Assembly: GCF_023856365.1 (NCBI RefSeq) | Contig: NC_064537.1 | Location: 4,375,732-4,439,731 of the forward strand | Reading direction: 5' to 3' | Source of the DNA: Brienomyrus brachyistius | Taxonomy: Eukaryota; Chordata; Actinopteri; Osteoglossiformes; Mormyridae | Length of the DNA stretch: 64,000 nt | Shown here: piece after piece, positions 38,590-48,805 of the stretch | How the letters are laid out: every line of letters starts with the position of its first letter | How positions within the stretch are numbered: the first letter of the stretch is position 1 | Program-made: the position numbers and the translations under genes | Notes under the pieces: generated by a model | Database searches by the model: none | What the model saw: the letters and a program-made list of their open reading frames with translations, nothing else | What the model was told of the DNA's origin: nothing

Positions 38590-38800
38590 AGCAGGGAGGG
38601 CGGAGGTTAGGAACGCAGACTCCTGCCAGTTCAAATCCCAGGAGGGGTCCTGCTGTTATACCATTGAACAGGATAAATAAGCTGAATTGTGGCGATAGGC
38701 TTTGTGTAAGTGGGTAACGTCTGTTTGTATAATGGCATCAGCTCAGTTTCTGGAAATAACGTGACTTTTCACTGCTATCCCTGAGCAATAAATCTGTCGT
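38590..38800 (+). repeat. tRNA-derived SINE remnant
   Basis: Contains a B-box-like CAGTTCAAATCCCAGGAGGG, GTCCTGCTGTTATACCATTG, AACAGGATAAATAAGCTGAA and a tail GCATCAGCTCAGTTTCTGG. Confidence 0.55.
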
Positions 38801-39259
38801 TAAGAAAAGCTTAATTTTAAGCTCATTTCTCTCACTGGTTGCTTCGTACTGAGCAGCCTTCCGGCCAAAGAGCACCGTTAGCGATAGCGCTTAGCCCATG
38901 GGTACCGCCCTGAACAGTGCGGCGTTCACGCTTGCAGAAAGTCCGCCGAGGCCTCAAAATCATTCATGTAGACACGCAATTCCCATCCTCGGGTCACAGC
39001 CCAGCTTAGATAGAAGTTAAACCAGCTTATTGCTGGCAGAATCCCACATGTACAGATTCGCACCTAGCAGACAGCGTTTGTCACTACTGCCCTAATCAGT
39101 GGTAAGTCTTGTTTTTCCATTTATTTAACCTCATCAAGTTCAGGCTCAGGTCATATCACAATGCTCTCTAAATATATGAAGCTGTGACTGCAGAGAACAT
39201 AAAGTGAGATCCCAGGAGGGCTGGACCGTGAAGGAAGGCCTTGGGCTTGGGCCTTGGGC

Positions 39260-39368
39260 TTTAGGCAAGGATAACGTGAAGCACTTTGAGACAGTGAACT
39301 GTTGTAAAAATACACAATACAAATGAAATTTTATTGAAATGAAATGAAAAGAAATGGAATGAAAAGCA
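39260..39368 (+). repeat. Retroposon 3' tail
   Basis: GAAGCACTTTGAGACAGTGA and ACTGTTGTAAAAATACACAA lead to GAAATGAAATG repeats, a form of the widespread fish LINE tail. Confidence 0.55.
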
Positions 39369-40669
39369 GGCCCATGAAACCCGGAATGTTCCGGTGAAGC
39401 ATCCGTCTGGGTGAAAAGGCAGAGCTGGGCTACTCACTATGGAGGGCAGCAGTGTCTGAACATCAGGGAGGTGTGAGGTGTGTGAGTGGGGGGCAGTGAG
39501 AGAATGGATCTGGAGGCTGTTAAGGCGTCCTACAATTTATAAGTGGGGGGGGGTGGGGGTAGAGAGCAGGCAGATTTTGTCACTCTGGTAAAAGGAGTGA
39601 CAGTCTGAGATCTGGGGGCTCCACCCTCAATGACGCACCAGTATAGGGGGGGGCTGCCAGTGATGACGCTATGGGAAGCTGGCAGTGTGGGGGCAGAAAT
39701 TTCAGACAGGTGCAAAGCCGACTCTTACCCTCAATATCGTTCATCATGCCGACCCCCCCCCCCCCCCAGGAATTCTTCTCATGCTTCCCAGGGCCCAAAG
39801 TGCCAACTCCATCAGCTCCAGCTCACAGCTTACCTACAAGACAGGCCTGGCGGGGCTGGGGGGGGGGCGATGGGGGGTATCGCAGTGCCCATCCAAGCCC
39901 AGGAAATGGGCAGGGGGCGGAGAGGGTGGTGATGGCCAAATTACACCCCCCCCCTCAACCAGCTGAATCTGGGGACCCAGTCTGGCATCAGCCCCCCCCC
40001 CCCAGGACAGAAAAAAACCTACCCCACCAATAGAGTGAAAAAACAACAGGGGGCCAGGTGGGGGGGGCGGGGGAGGGGGGGTGGACAGACACGATTTAGC
40101 TATTTGCTCCCACTGTTTGCCCTGAATTCTTACACCGTCGCTCAAAGTCGAGCTGAGAAGTTTCCCAAGGTGCCCGTGTGTGAGGGAGGCTGAAGGAGAG
40201 GAACTCTGTGAGAATCTGCCCCCCCCCCCCCAGGACCTGTCCTGACCAGTGCCGGTGTGCCCCCCCAACAACACCGGCCGAGAGACCTCACTGCAAAAGC
40301 TCAGTGTGAACCATGTGCGGGAAAATATGGGGGAGCGAGGCCTTCTGTGACACTGCAGGGCGCTATAAACCGCAAACAAATCAAATAAATAAAAGCTTGG
40401 CTCCACAGAGCTCCTCTTTTCTTCACTGGGTGACTCCGGGCTTCGAACAGACATACCTCCCGGCTTAGGAGACGTCAGGCAGGAAGTACGCAATCACAAC
40501 AGTGAAAAACAAAGCGTGGGTTATTATGGAAATAAGGACAACATAAAAATGTGTGACTGAATAAATACAATGATATTTAATGCAGATTTAAGATGAATTC
40601 AGCTTAACTTTTCCAGCTTTTAAGGTAAAACTGCTGTGACATGGGCTGTGAACTTCTCAGAGGGGTCCA
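39369..40669. other. Intergenic rich in G/C runs, no gene
   Basis: Many 7-15-base G or C runs between 39545 and 40230 (C15 at 39753-39767). They produce a 219-aa proline- and glycine-rich open frame on the minus strand that I do not accept as a gene. Confidence 0.5.
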
Positions 40670-40830
40670 TGGGAGGTGCTGTGTGACTTGGCTGGTAAGG
40701 ACGCTGTGTCTGTGATCAGAAGGTTATTGGATCCAGTCCCACTGTCTTTGAGGTGATCGCTGTTGGGCCCTTGACCAAGCAGAGCCTTTATTCTCTGTTG
40801 CTCTAGATAAAAATTGCTGTTAAATATGTA
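40670..40830 (+). repeat. tRNA-derived SINE
   Basis: Same family as 16260-16480: GTGATCAGAAGGTTATTGG, CCAGTCCCACTG, GGGCCCTTGACCAAGCAGAG and the tail GATAAAAATTGCTGTTAAAT. Confidence 0.65.
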
Positions 40831-41516
40831 AATTTTATCCATTTGTCATATGAGGGTATTTTTTTGTACGTGGATTGAGAGGGTTTTTCGGAAAGATCCT
40901 TAATTGTTGACGGGTGATATGCCTTTCGAAAGATACCGCTTCAGTCGAGATGGAATGTTATATCTTACAGATTTATTAGCTCCGTATAATAGAAGTCCGA
41001 CTAGGCGAAGTCAGGCTCTCAGAGCCACACAGACACTGTGCCTTGACATAACTGCAGGCAGCACTTCCTTGTAGACGATGCGGAAAATATATCAAAGAGT
41101 AGAATTGTTTTCCCCGGACACCTGCGAGTGCAGGCAATTAAAGAGGCATTTTCTGCCATTGCAGGTAATGCGTACGCAATAAAATCACAGTTCTATAAGG
41201 AATTTAAATATCACGCTAATATTCTCATTACACAGAATTCCCAAAGCCTCCTTCTTATTGGCTTCAAAAGGAATGTTTTATAAATATTACAGATTTCCTA
41301 CATTTCATATACATAAAATTAACAAACACATACACACAGAGACATACATACATAGGCCTATATATGTATATATGTATATATATGAATGAAATGTGGTGTT
41401 TGTCCTTCACTTTAACCTGTTCCCATGTCCTGCATGATTGTCCTTGTATTTGATCTATAATTATGACAATAGAAGAATAATGAAACACTGGAAATGTAAT
41501 ATTACATTCAAGTGAT
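40831..41516. other. AT-rich intergenic, no gene seen
   Basis: Non-repetitive except for a TATATGTATATATG tract near 41360-41385. About 41100-41240 is a possible conserved block, unproven. Confidence 0.5.
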
Positions 41517-41595
41517 CCATCCATCCATCCATCCATCCATCCATTTTCCAAACCGCTTATCCTACTGGGTCGCAGGGGGGTCCGGAGCCTATGTG
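41517..41595 (-). repeat. Retroposon 3' end with (GATG)n
   Basis: (CATC)n at 41517-41544, then CCAAACCGCTTATCCTACTG and GGTCGCAGGGGGGTCCGGAG. On the minus strand this is a very common fish LINE/SINE 3' end. Confidence 0.75.
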
Positions 41596-42705
41596 ATAAA
41601 TATAATAACTAAAAACTACTTACACATTTAATTTGTCTAACACCTTTTGCCATCTTTTCTGGTTTGGCCGCTTTTGATGCGTTTCCTTTAACACATATTA
41701 TATGTTTGAATTCTCCTCTAATAAAAGGTCCTGCTCGGATTGCGTGAAAAATTGCGTCCTGCTTTTTTACATTTTTTGGAAGCTAATGAGAGACTTACCG
41801 ACCAAGGTTTCTAGACTCGATATATATATGGGCTTCTCAAGCAGCGTGGGCACATGCAGTCATCTCAGACGAATGGATCCAGCTAGACTAATCTATTACA
41901 CAGCTGCGTTTGAAAAACCGACTTATCCACCGGCATTAACTCATCCAAGAAGAGGTATCTGATCTCGGATGATTTAGGCGACATACGGAAAATACCCCCC
42001 ACAGGGTCTCCTACATCTGACATGACAGATGACACACAAGCACACCGTTCAACATGTGACTGTCAGTTAACGGCATCCGTGCGTGCGCGTGTCTGAGGTG
42101 ACGGGTAACTGCACGTGGAGCAGGTGACTGAAATCGAGGCCTTGATTTGAATTCAGGCACTGAGGGAGTGACCTCTGCAGTAACACAGAGAGGATGAGGA
42201 TGGGGATGGGGGGGGGGGGGTGTTATGGATGCCGGCCAGCCATGAAACACATGTAAGGCATCGGGACTTTCTGTCAGGGACCTGACAAATTAGCAAAAAT
42301 AACAATAATGTCCTCCTGCCTGAGTGGGACTGGCTCTATGGCTGCAGAAATCCCTGGACTGGGTGAGCTGGTTTGCAAGCCGCCTCAAATAAATCAACGA
42401 AACCAGTGGACTTTAGTCTCAACAGGTCCAAACTGGTGTACGCTGTTCACCACTGGAGAACCTGCTGGTAAACTCCCAATCATTTCTAACGAATATCAAC
42501 AAACTGGTCCTGTAGCCCCCCCCCCAAAGAAAAAAAAAAAAAGATAAAATAAATAAATCAACTGGAAATTTAGCTAGATTTGTTCTGGGAATGTCTGTTG
42601 AAATGTTCATATTATTATTATTATTATTTTGGATATACTGGATGCGTTTATTACCCCTGACTGAAGGACACGTGGACGCATCTCTCACCACAGACCCGGA
42701 TCCGC
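41596..42705. other. Intergenic, no gene seen
   Basis: G13 at 42208-42220 and an A-rich run near 42528-42542. Nothing else is recognised. Confidence 0.5.
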
Positions 42706-43045
42706 GAGATTAAACGCATCCAGAGATTAAACGTATCCAGAGATTAAACGCACCCAGAGATTAAACGCATCCAGAGATTAAACGCATCCAGAGATTAAAC
42801 GCACCCAGAGATTAAACGCACCCAGAGATTAAACGCATCCAGAGATTAAACGCACCCAGAGATTAAACGCACCCAGAGATTAAACGCATCCAGAGATTAA
42901 ACGCACCCAGAGATTAAACGCACCCAGAGATTAAACGCATCCAGAGATTAAACGCACCCAGAGATTAAACGCACCCAGAGATTAAACGCATCCAGAGATT
43001 AAACGCACCCAGAGATTAAACGCACCCAGAGATTAAACGCATCCA
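42706..43045. repeat. 17-bp minisatellite, 20 units, trimeric order
   Basis: Twenty exact 17-bp steps of GAGATTAAACGCATCCA or GAGATTAAACGCACCCA. From unit 6 onward the variants follow CAC, CAC, CAT strictly five times, a 51-bp higher-order unit. Confidence 0.97.
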
Positions 43046-43175
43046 GAGCAGATTCGTATCGCCTCCTGCAGTTTTTCCTTGTGTTTTCTCTCTTTTTTGC
43101 ACTTAGAATGACCTCATAACCGAATTGTTTTAATAAAACTGTACAGTTTTGTCCTAAATAAAATGAACCTAATTC

Positions 43176-43176
43176 A

Positions 43177-43242
<66 letters not shown>

Positions 43243-43273
43243 AAGAAGAAGAAGAAGAAGAAGAAGAAGAAGA
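43176..43273. repeat. (AAT)n and (AAG)n microsatellites
   Basis: (AAT)n at about 43177-43213 passes directly into (AAG)n at about 43214-43272. They give Ile and Arg runs in open frames. Confidence 0.95.
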
Positions 43274-43939
43274 GAAACCGAAAATGATATAATACCTTTG
43301 GGATGTTATCCGTGGTATAGAATGTTGTTAAATTCACCTGATAAAACAGGTAACAGACAGGAAGCCTAACCAACGCGAGACAGACACGCGTCATGCCTCT
43401 GACAGTTTCTCATTCCGGTTTACACAGAGCGGATTACACTATTTTTTTATCCTGTAAAGCCGGAAAATTCTCCTTTCTGAGCAAACTCCCAAAGCCTGTT
43501 TACCCGGTGACAATGGCGGCTTTGTGATCAAGCCCTGTCGCTAATCTGCTTATTAGACGCCAGAACCGAAATCTGAATCTTCGGCTCCTCGCTTCAGGTT
43601 CGCGATACGAGGTTCCGGAGAAGGGGGGGGATTTTCGTTTGGTTGACAAAATAATTGGAGTAACTTTGAAAGTGGATCCGCACCGTTTGCGTGATGAAGT
43701 TCAGCGATATAAGCATTTTTCGTGAAAAACATTTTAGAAATAATGAATAAACAAAAATTGCTACTTAATATAAAATATAAAGCATGATAAATGTAGTAAC
43801 CATAATCAGATTTATGTAAAAAAAAAAAAAAAAACTTTTCGTTCAAATATGCTATTGATTATGCTGGGTTATACGAATATATTTTACTAGTGTAACAATT
43901 TCCAAGAATTACTTTTACAATGCTGGTAATGTCGACGGT

Positions 43940-43941
<2 letters not shown>

Positions 43942-43995
<54 letters not shown>

Positions 43996-43996
43996 G
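43942..43996. repeat. (AAT)n microsatellite
   Basis: About 18 AAT triplets; a matching (ATT)n lies at 44930-44981. Confidence 0.95.
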
Positions 43997-44922
43997 CATT
44001 TATCGATTGCATTATTTAACTACATTCGAAAAATATCCAATATTATAATTTAATTGTAGCCTATACATTTTTTACATTTCCATTTATACTTGTATATTAA
44101 CCTTCAGTCATTAGTATTCGTGTGAATTCAAGTTATAGTATAGGGAAAAAAATAGAACGGAATGTCATTGTACATTTTCTTGTAGAACGAAATTTGCATT
44201 TTTATATATTTTTTATGAATAGAATAGAATGAATAGCGAATCCCGGCATGCGTTTAAACACAGCCATTGTCTTGTTGTAATGAATGCTGTCCAGATAATG
44301 CGCCTTTAAATGGTGCAGGTAAGCCGGGCCGCTGCTTGCAGTCTTTCGGCCTTGCAGCCGTCCGTTCCGGTGCCCTGGCCGGACACACGCACCTTCCTTA
44401 GCGGACTAGCGGCAGCTTCCGCCGATCCCTGTTCTCATCTTGCTAACGTACGTCGTGTAATAGTTTGTTTGGCCGACTGAAGTTGTAGAAATGTAATTGC
44501 AGGGGTAACGTGCTCAGCATATGTGCTTTCCTAGGCTACCTGAAGTTTCACATCTAATAGTTCGCAGATGTCTGCGTACGTGCGCCGTTTTTTTCTTTCC
44601 ATCTCGAGGCTCGTATTCTGCCTTGAACGAACGGGAAACTCGGGACTTCTGGATGTTGTAAAATTGTTTGTATGTGTTATGTCAACCCCCGCCCCCCCGT
44701 CGCAGTAGGATCGGCCCGTAATCCTATCTGCCGCTCCGCTTAATTAGGACCCTGGTCCTAAAGACAGAAACCCAGTCACACCAGCCAAGACATCTGACGT
44801 TTATTTACACGGCGCCTGTTTATTTAAGATATTCACATTTTAACAGAACGCGGCTCTTTTTAAAAAACAGTATATTCACTGTTACGGGGGTTACGCAAAG
44901 ATAATAAAAGAGATTCTATCCA

Positions 44923-44980
<58 letters not shown>

Positions 44981-46322
44981 GGTGATAATTAGCGGGCGCT
45001 TGGCCGACGGTGTTCCCTAAAAGCCTCTCCATTCGGCTGTCTAAGGCTGGCAGAATCCTTCTTATTTGCCGTGCTCATACATTTTAAACTCCGCTTGTTA
45101 AGAGTTCTGTGACTCAAAGTGATGGTGGAGAATTCGTTTCACATATGTCACCCCGGTTCATTAACACGCTCCATCCTTTCCCCATCCGCATCCTGCATGC
45201 ATAATCCCTTTCTTTAATAATTGTTACATTACATGAATATTTATTCACGATATTTTATGTTCCATTTTAATTATATTTCGACATTACATTGACTGCGGTT
45301 GACTGTGGAATTATTCCCAAAAACAAAGTACTTTTTCTTGGTGGGTTAGCAAGACTGAATTCCGGATACCTCAATATATCTTTTAAGAAAGAATGGAAAG
45401 AATTACATGGAGAATTGAAGTGCTGAAGGCGGTCAACCCTCTTACAACGATCAGAAACGCACGTCAACCACTAAAACCCCAACAGCGCTTTATCAAACGC
45501 GCTCTTTAATCATACCCTGCTTATAAATTGAATTGTTCATACTATTGCATTATATTGTGCATTTATGGAATCAAAACTATACAGATTCGTGTCATACATC
45601 TTTGTTTATAACTTTTTACATACTCCCCTAAATGGCATGGAAATGACGATTATTTGCTTATCTAGTTCTGCAAAAAGCAGTTAATCGTGATACTAAATAA
45701 TATACGTCTGAGTCCATCTATGTAGCGGCAAATATCAATCACCGTCAGTGTGACGCGAAAGGCGCCTCGTCGCGGTCCACAGTAGCCGCCCCGCCCTCCT
45801 GCAGGCGGCGCACCGGGAGCGACCCCCGCTCCTCCTGCCGACACCCGGGAGCGACACCCCGTATGAGGATAAGCAGAGCTCCGAGGGTGGGGGAGGCGCC
45901 ACACAGCGCACCTTGTTAAGGTCGATGTGTTACCGTGTGCTACAGTGTTGCTACCAAACCACCATTCCGACATAAATTTTCTGAGAAGTTTAGGCCTAAT
46001 TCTGTTAGAAGTGTTTCAACCGGCTTAATATTTTAACTACTAGAATGATACAGATATCAAACTGAAAACGTCATCCACTCGCAGCCGCTAACTGAATGGA
46101 TGGGTGGATGGTTGGATGGACAGATGGATGAAAGATAATTTTAAAAGTATATTGTTTTGCCATTTCCCGTTTTAATTTCGACAATACATCTAATGCAAAT
46201 AACGATGTAGCCCCCAAGAAATGCACTTATACGTAACAGATTAAGCTAAATAATAAATAAATCGCGATTGTTTTACTTTTTGTTATTATTCTTGGTGAAA
46301 CAGCAGCATTCCGACTAATTGG
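43997..46322. other. sox9 upstream flank, AT-rich, few repeats
   Basis: No interspersed repeats are recognised except the (ATT)n and a GGAT-rich stretch at about 46096-46130. 44240-44460 is GC-richer and has CCATTGT (44264-44270), a SOX-type site on the minus strand. 45750-45905 is a CpG-rich block. These are candidates for proximal regulatory DNA. Confidence 0.5.
44930..44981. repeat. (ATT)n microsatellite
   Basis: About 17 ATT triplets in AT-rich sequence upstream of sox9. Confidence 0.95.
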
Positions 46323-46323
46323 C

Positions 46324-46330
46324 TATAAAA
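46324..46330 (+). promoter_or_regulatory. TATA-like box, about 1.3 kb upstream of sox9 ATG
   Basis: TATAAAA preceded closely by ATTGGC (inverted CCAAT-type). GC-rich sequence follows to about 46530. It could mark an alternative upstream start; there is no direct support. Confidence 0.25.
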
Positions 46331-47164
46331 GCAATAACAAATGCTCTCGCGCAATCTGACTGCGAAAGCGCCTCTTCTGCGACCAAGCCGACCGGCCCGG
46401 CATCGTGGACTGATATCCCCCCCTATCGGTGAAAGCGAGACGCGGGCAAACGTGGCTGAGAGGCGCCCCGTGTTTCGGTTCGCAGAGATATGGCATCGGA
46501 GGGCACTGTTTGCGTCCTGAAGAAGGAAGTTCCATCCTAGCAGCTTTAATTAACCTTCCTTTCCATCTCGAAATTACTTTCTGGCATTTGGCAGCGCGGT
46601 TCCAGCAGCGTTTTTGGAGTGAATGGAGCTGAAGTCGATCACTCTGAATGTTAGAAACTGGAAGGAGAAAGATTAGATGATGTTGGAGTGGATTTATTGC
46701 CCTCTTGTCACAATGTCCAGCATTTATTTTGTAATATTACATAATCTCCCGTTTCAAATTTGGCCACTAGCAATACTGCTGTTACTATCACCAACGCAAT
46801 AAACGCTAAGATTTCTACCGCTGTTATATTACTAAGAAATTGTATCATGACTAACATATTACTTTTCCTCTCTTAGAACTATTACAACTAATAATAACCA
46901 AATAATAAAACTCATACTACTGCTGATTGACAGACACTGGTATTATTTTCATTGCGTCCAAAGCAAGTCATTACTTTATATTACATTAAATTTACCATAT
47001 TATGGCCAAAACAGACGCCAAAGGGAGCGACTGAGTCACAAAACTTTTTATTTGAAGCAAATAAATCAAATATACACACACCCCTTGTAGGAGCAGAACT
47101 CTTAAAACGAAGCTGACTTCGCCTGTTGAATTTATTTAGGAGTTCAATATACAGGAGCTTATTA

Positions 47165-47275
47165 GTTAAGACTGGGGGCGGTGGTAGCGGGTCTCCTCCC
47201 CAAGATATACGGGCCAATCGGGCGCCGCTCTTCAGGTGACGAGCCGATAAAGTGTGACTGCAGGAGCGCCGACGT
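47165..47275 (+). promoter_or_regulatory. sox9: Probable sox9 core promoter
   Basis: A CCAAT box (GGCCAATCGG, core 47214-47218) lies 32 bp upstream of a TATA-like GATAAAG (47246-47252). Transcription would then start near 47275-47280, leaving a 5' UTR of about 370 nt, similar in length to that of mammalian SOX9. CCAAT boxes are known to matter for the human SOX9 promoter. The spacing is visible; promoter function and the start site are inferred. Confidence 0.6.
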
Positions 47276-47645
47276 TCGGAAACTCTCTGGCGATTTGGGA
47301 ATAACTGTGGGCAGGGAGGCTCTGTGCTTTCAGTCCGCGAAAGTCCGCAGGAGAAAGCGCTCGCAAAACCGCATCGGTACAAGACTTGCATGTCAGTCTC
47401 CGGGGTGCCGAGAATCTCAGCCGACTTTCAAAGGGACATCTGAGATTTTTTTCGAAAACTTTTTCTTTTGGAGAAATTACAGTTTGACGCTTTATACTCA
47501 TTCTTTAAAGACAACTTTTAATAACTTAATATTTTGCAAAAAAAAAAAGTTTTTTCCCCCATTTTTTTTCTCAGCCGTACCAGGCTTTTTCGTTTTTTTT
47601 TAGAGTTTATTTCCTCTGTATTTGTGCATCCCATAATTTTTTCGC
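47276..47645 (+). other. sox9: sox9 5' UTR (inferred)
   Basis: The stretch lies between the inferred start site and the ATG. The 5' half is GC-rich; the 3' half has A10 and T-rich tracts (about 47540-47600). It contains one upstream ATG at 47390. An open frame through here (47181-47603) ends before the sox9 ATG and shows no protein family. Confidence 0.55.
47390..47443 (+). other. Upstream ORF in sox9 5' UTR (17 codons)
   Basis: The uORF starts GCATGT and ends TGA at 47441-47443, encoding MSVSGVPRISADFQRDI. It lies wholly upstream of the sox9 start and is out of frame with it. Context is weak. If transcribed it could reduce sox9 translation; this is inference. Confidence 0.5.
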
Positions 47646-48082
47646 ATGAATCTACTCGATCCATTTCTGAAAATGTCAGACGAGCAAGATAAGTGCCTTT
47701 CTGACGCCCCCAGCCCCAGCATGTCGGAGGACTCCGCGGGATCCCCCTGCCCCTCCGGATCTGGCTCCGACACAGAGAACACTCGACCCTCCGAGAACAG
47801 CATGATTGGACCCGACGGTCAGAGGGTAGACTTCAAGAAGGACGAGGAAGACAAGTTCCCCTTGTGCATCCGAGAGGCGGTGTCCCAGGTGCTGAAGGGC
47901 TACGACTGGACTCTGGTCCCGATGCCCGTCAGGGTGAACGGCACCAGCAAGAACAAACCGCACGTCAAGAGACCGATGAACGCCTTCATGGTGTGGGCTC
48001 AGGCTGCGCGGAGGAAGCTGGCGGACCAGTATCCACACCTACACAACGCGGAGCTCAGCAAGACTTTGGGCAAACTTTGGAG
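47646..48082 (+). CDS. sox9: sox9 coding exon 1
   Basis: This exon encodes residues 1-145 and the first two bases of Arg146. It contains the acidic N-terminus, the dimerisation region and the first part of the HMG box. It ends inside the HMG box after GGCAAACTTTGGAG, followed by the donor GTAGGT at 48083. An intron at this point in the HMG box is a conserved SoxE feature. Joining to 48499 gives the expected GKLWRLLNE. Confidence 0.97.
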
Positions 48083-48768
48083 GTAGGTTTCCCGTCCCGT
48101 TTCAGCCGGCTGAGACTGCTGCAGTTGGACCAAGTTTGGTGCGCCGTCGCGGAGTCCAAGAACGATGCTTTATATGGTTATGTGCAGTTTTGAATGAGTT
48201 CATATAGTCATTTGGCCTCTATTTGTGCATTTGTTTTATTCTAATATAAAACTCTGTCATGCATGCATTTGAAAATCATGCTGATTCAAACGAAGCGATG
48301 TAAGCCCCGTTCTTCGTATCACCAGCTTCCAGACAGAGTGCACTTGGCATCAGTTTGCGGTTCGCGTTTAGAAACGGGTTTCTGGACCCCAATCCGTGTA
48401 TAACATTAAGAGATTTCCGGTTAATCTCTAAATTCGCCTAAAGCATGGCAAACGAGGTCGGTTTCCCTGCTGCCTCCGCCAACTTCTCCGTCTTCCAGGT
48501 TGCTCAACGAGGGGGAAAAGCGCCCGTTCGTGGAGGAGGCTGAGCGCCTCCGGGTGCAGCACAAGAAGGATCACCCTGACTACAAATACCAGCCGCGGCG
48601 CAGGAAGTCAGTGAAGAACGGTCAGGGCGAGGCGGAGGACGGCGTCGAGCAGACGCACATCTCCCCCAACGCGATCTTCAAGGCGCTGCAGCAGGCGGAC
48701 TCGCCCGCCTCCAGCATGGGCGAAGTGCACTCTCCTGGAGAGCACTCCGGTAGGGCTTCCCACCGGCA

Positions 48769-48805
<37 letters not shown>

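Noticed and set aside
39834..40493. 219-aa open frame on the minus strand
   Set aside because: Built from G/C runs giving Pro and Gly stretches; no domain is visible.
46324..46330. TATAAAA as the main sox9 promoter
   Set aside because: It would give a 1.3-kb leader with many ATGs; the 47.2-kb CCAAT and GATAAAG pair fits better. Kept as a low-confidence alternative.
47181..47603. 140-aa open frame in the sox9 leader
   Set aside because: It ends before the sox9 start, runs through promoter motifs and has no family.
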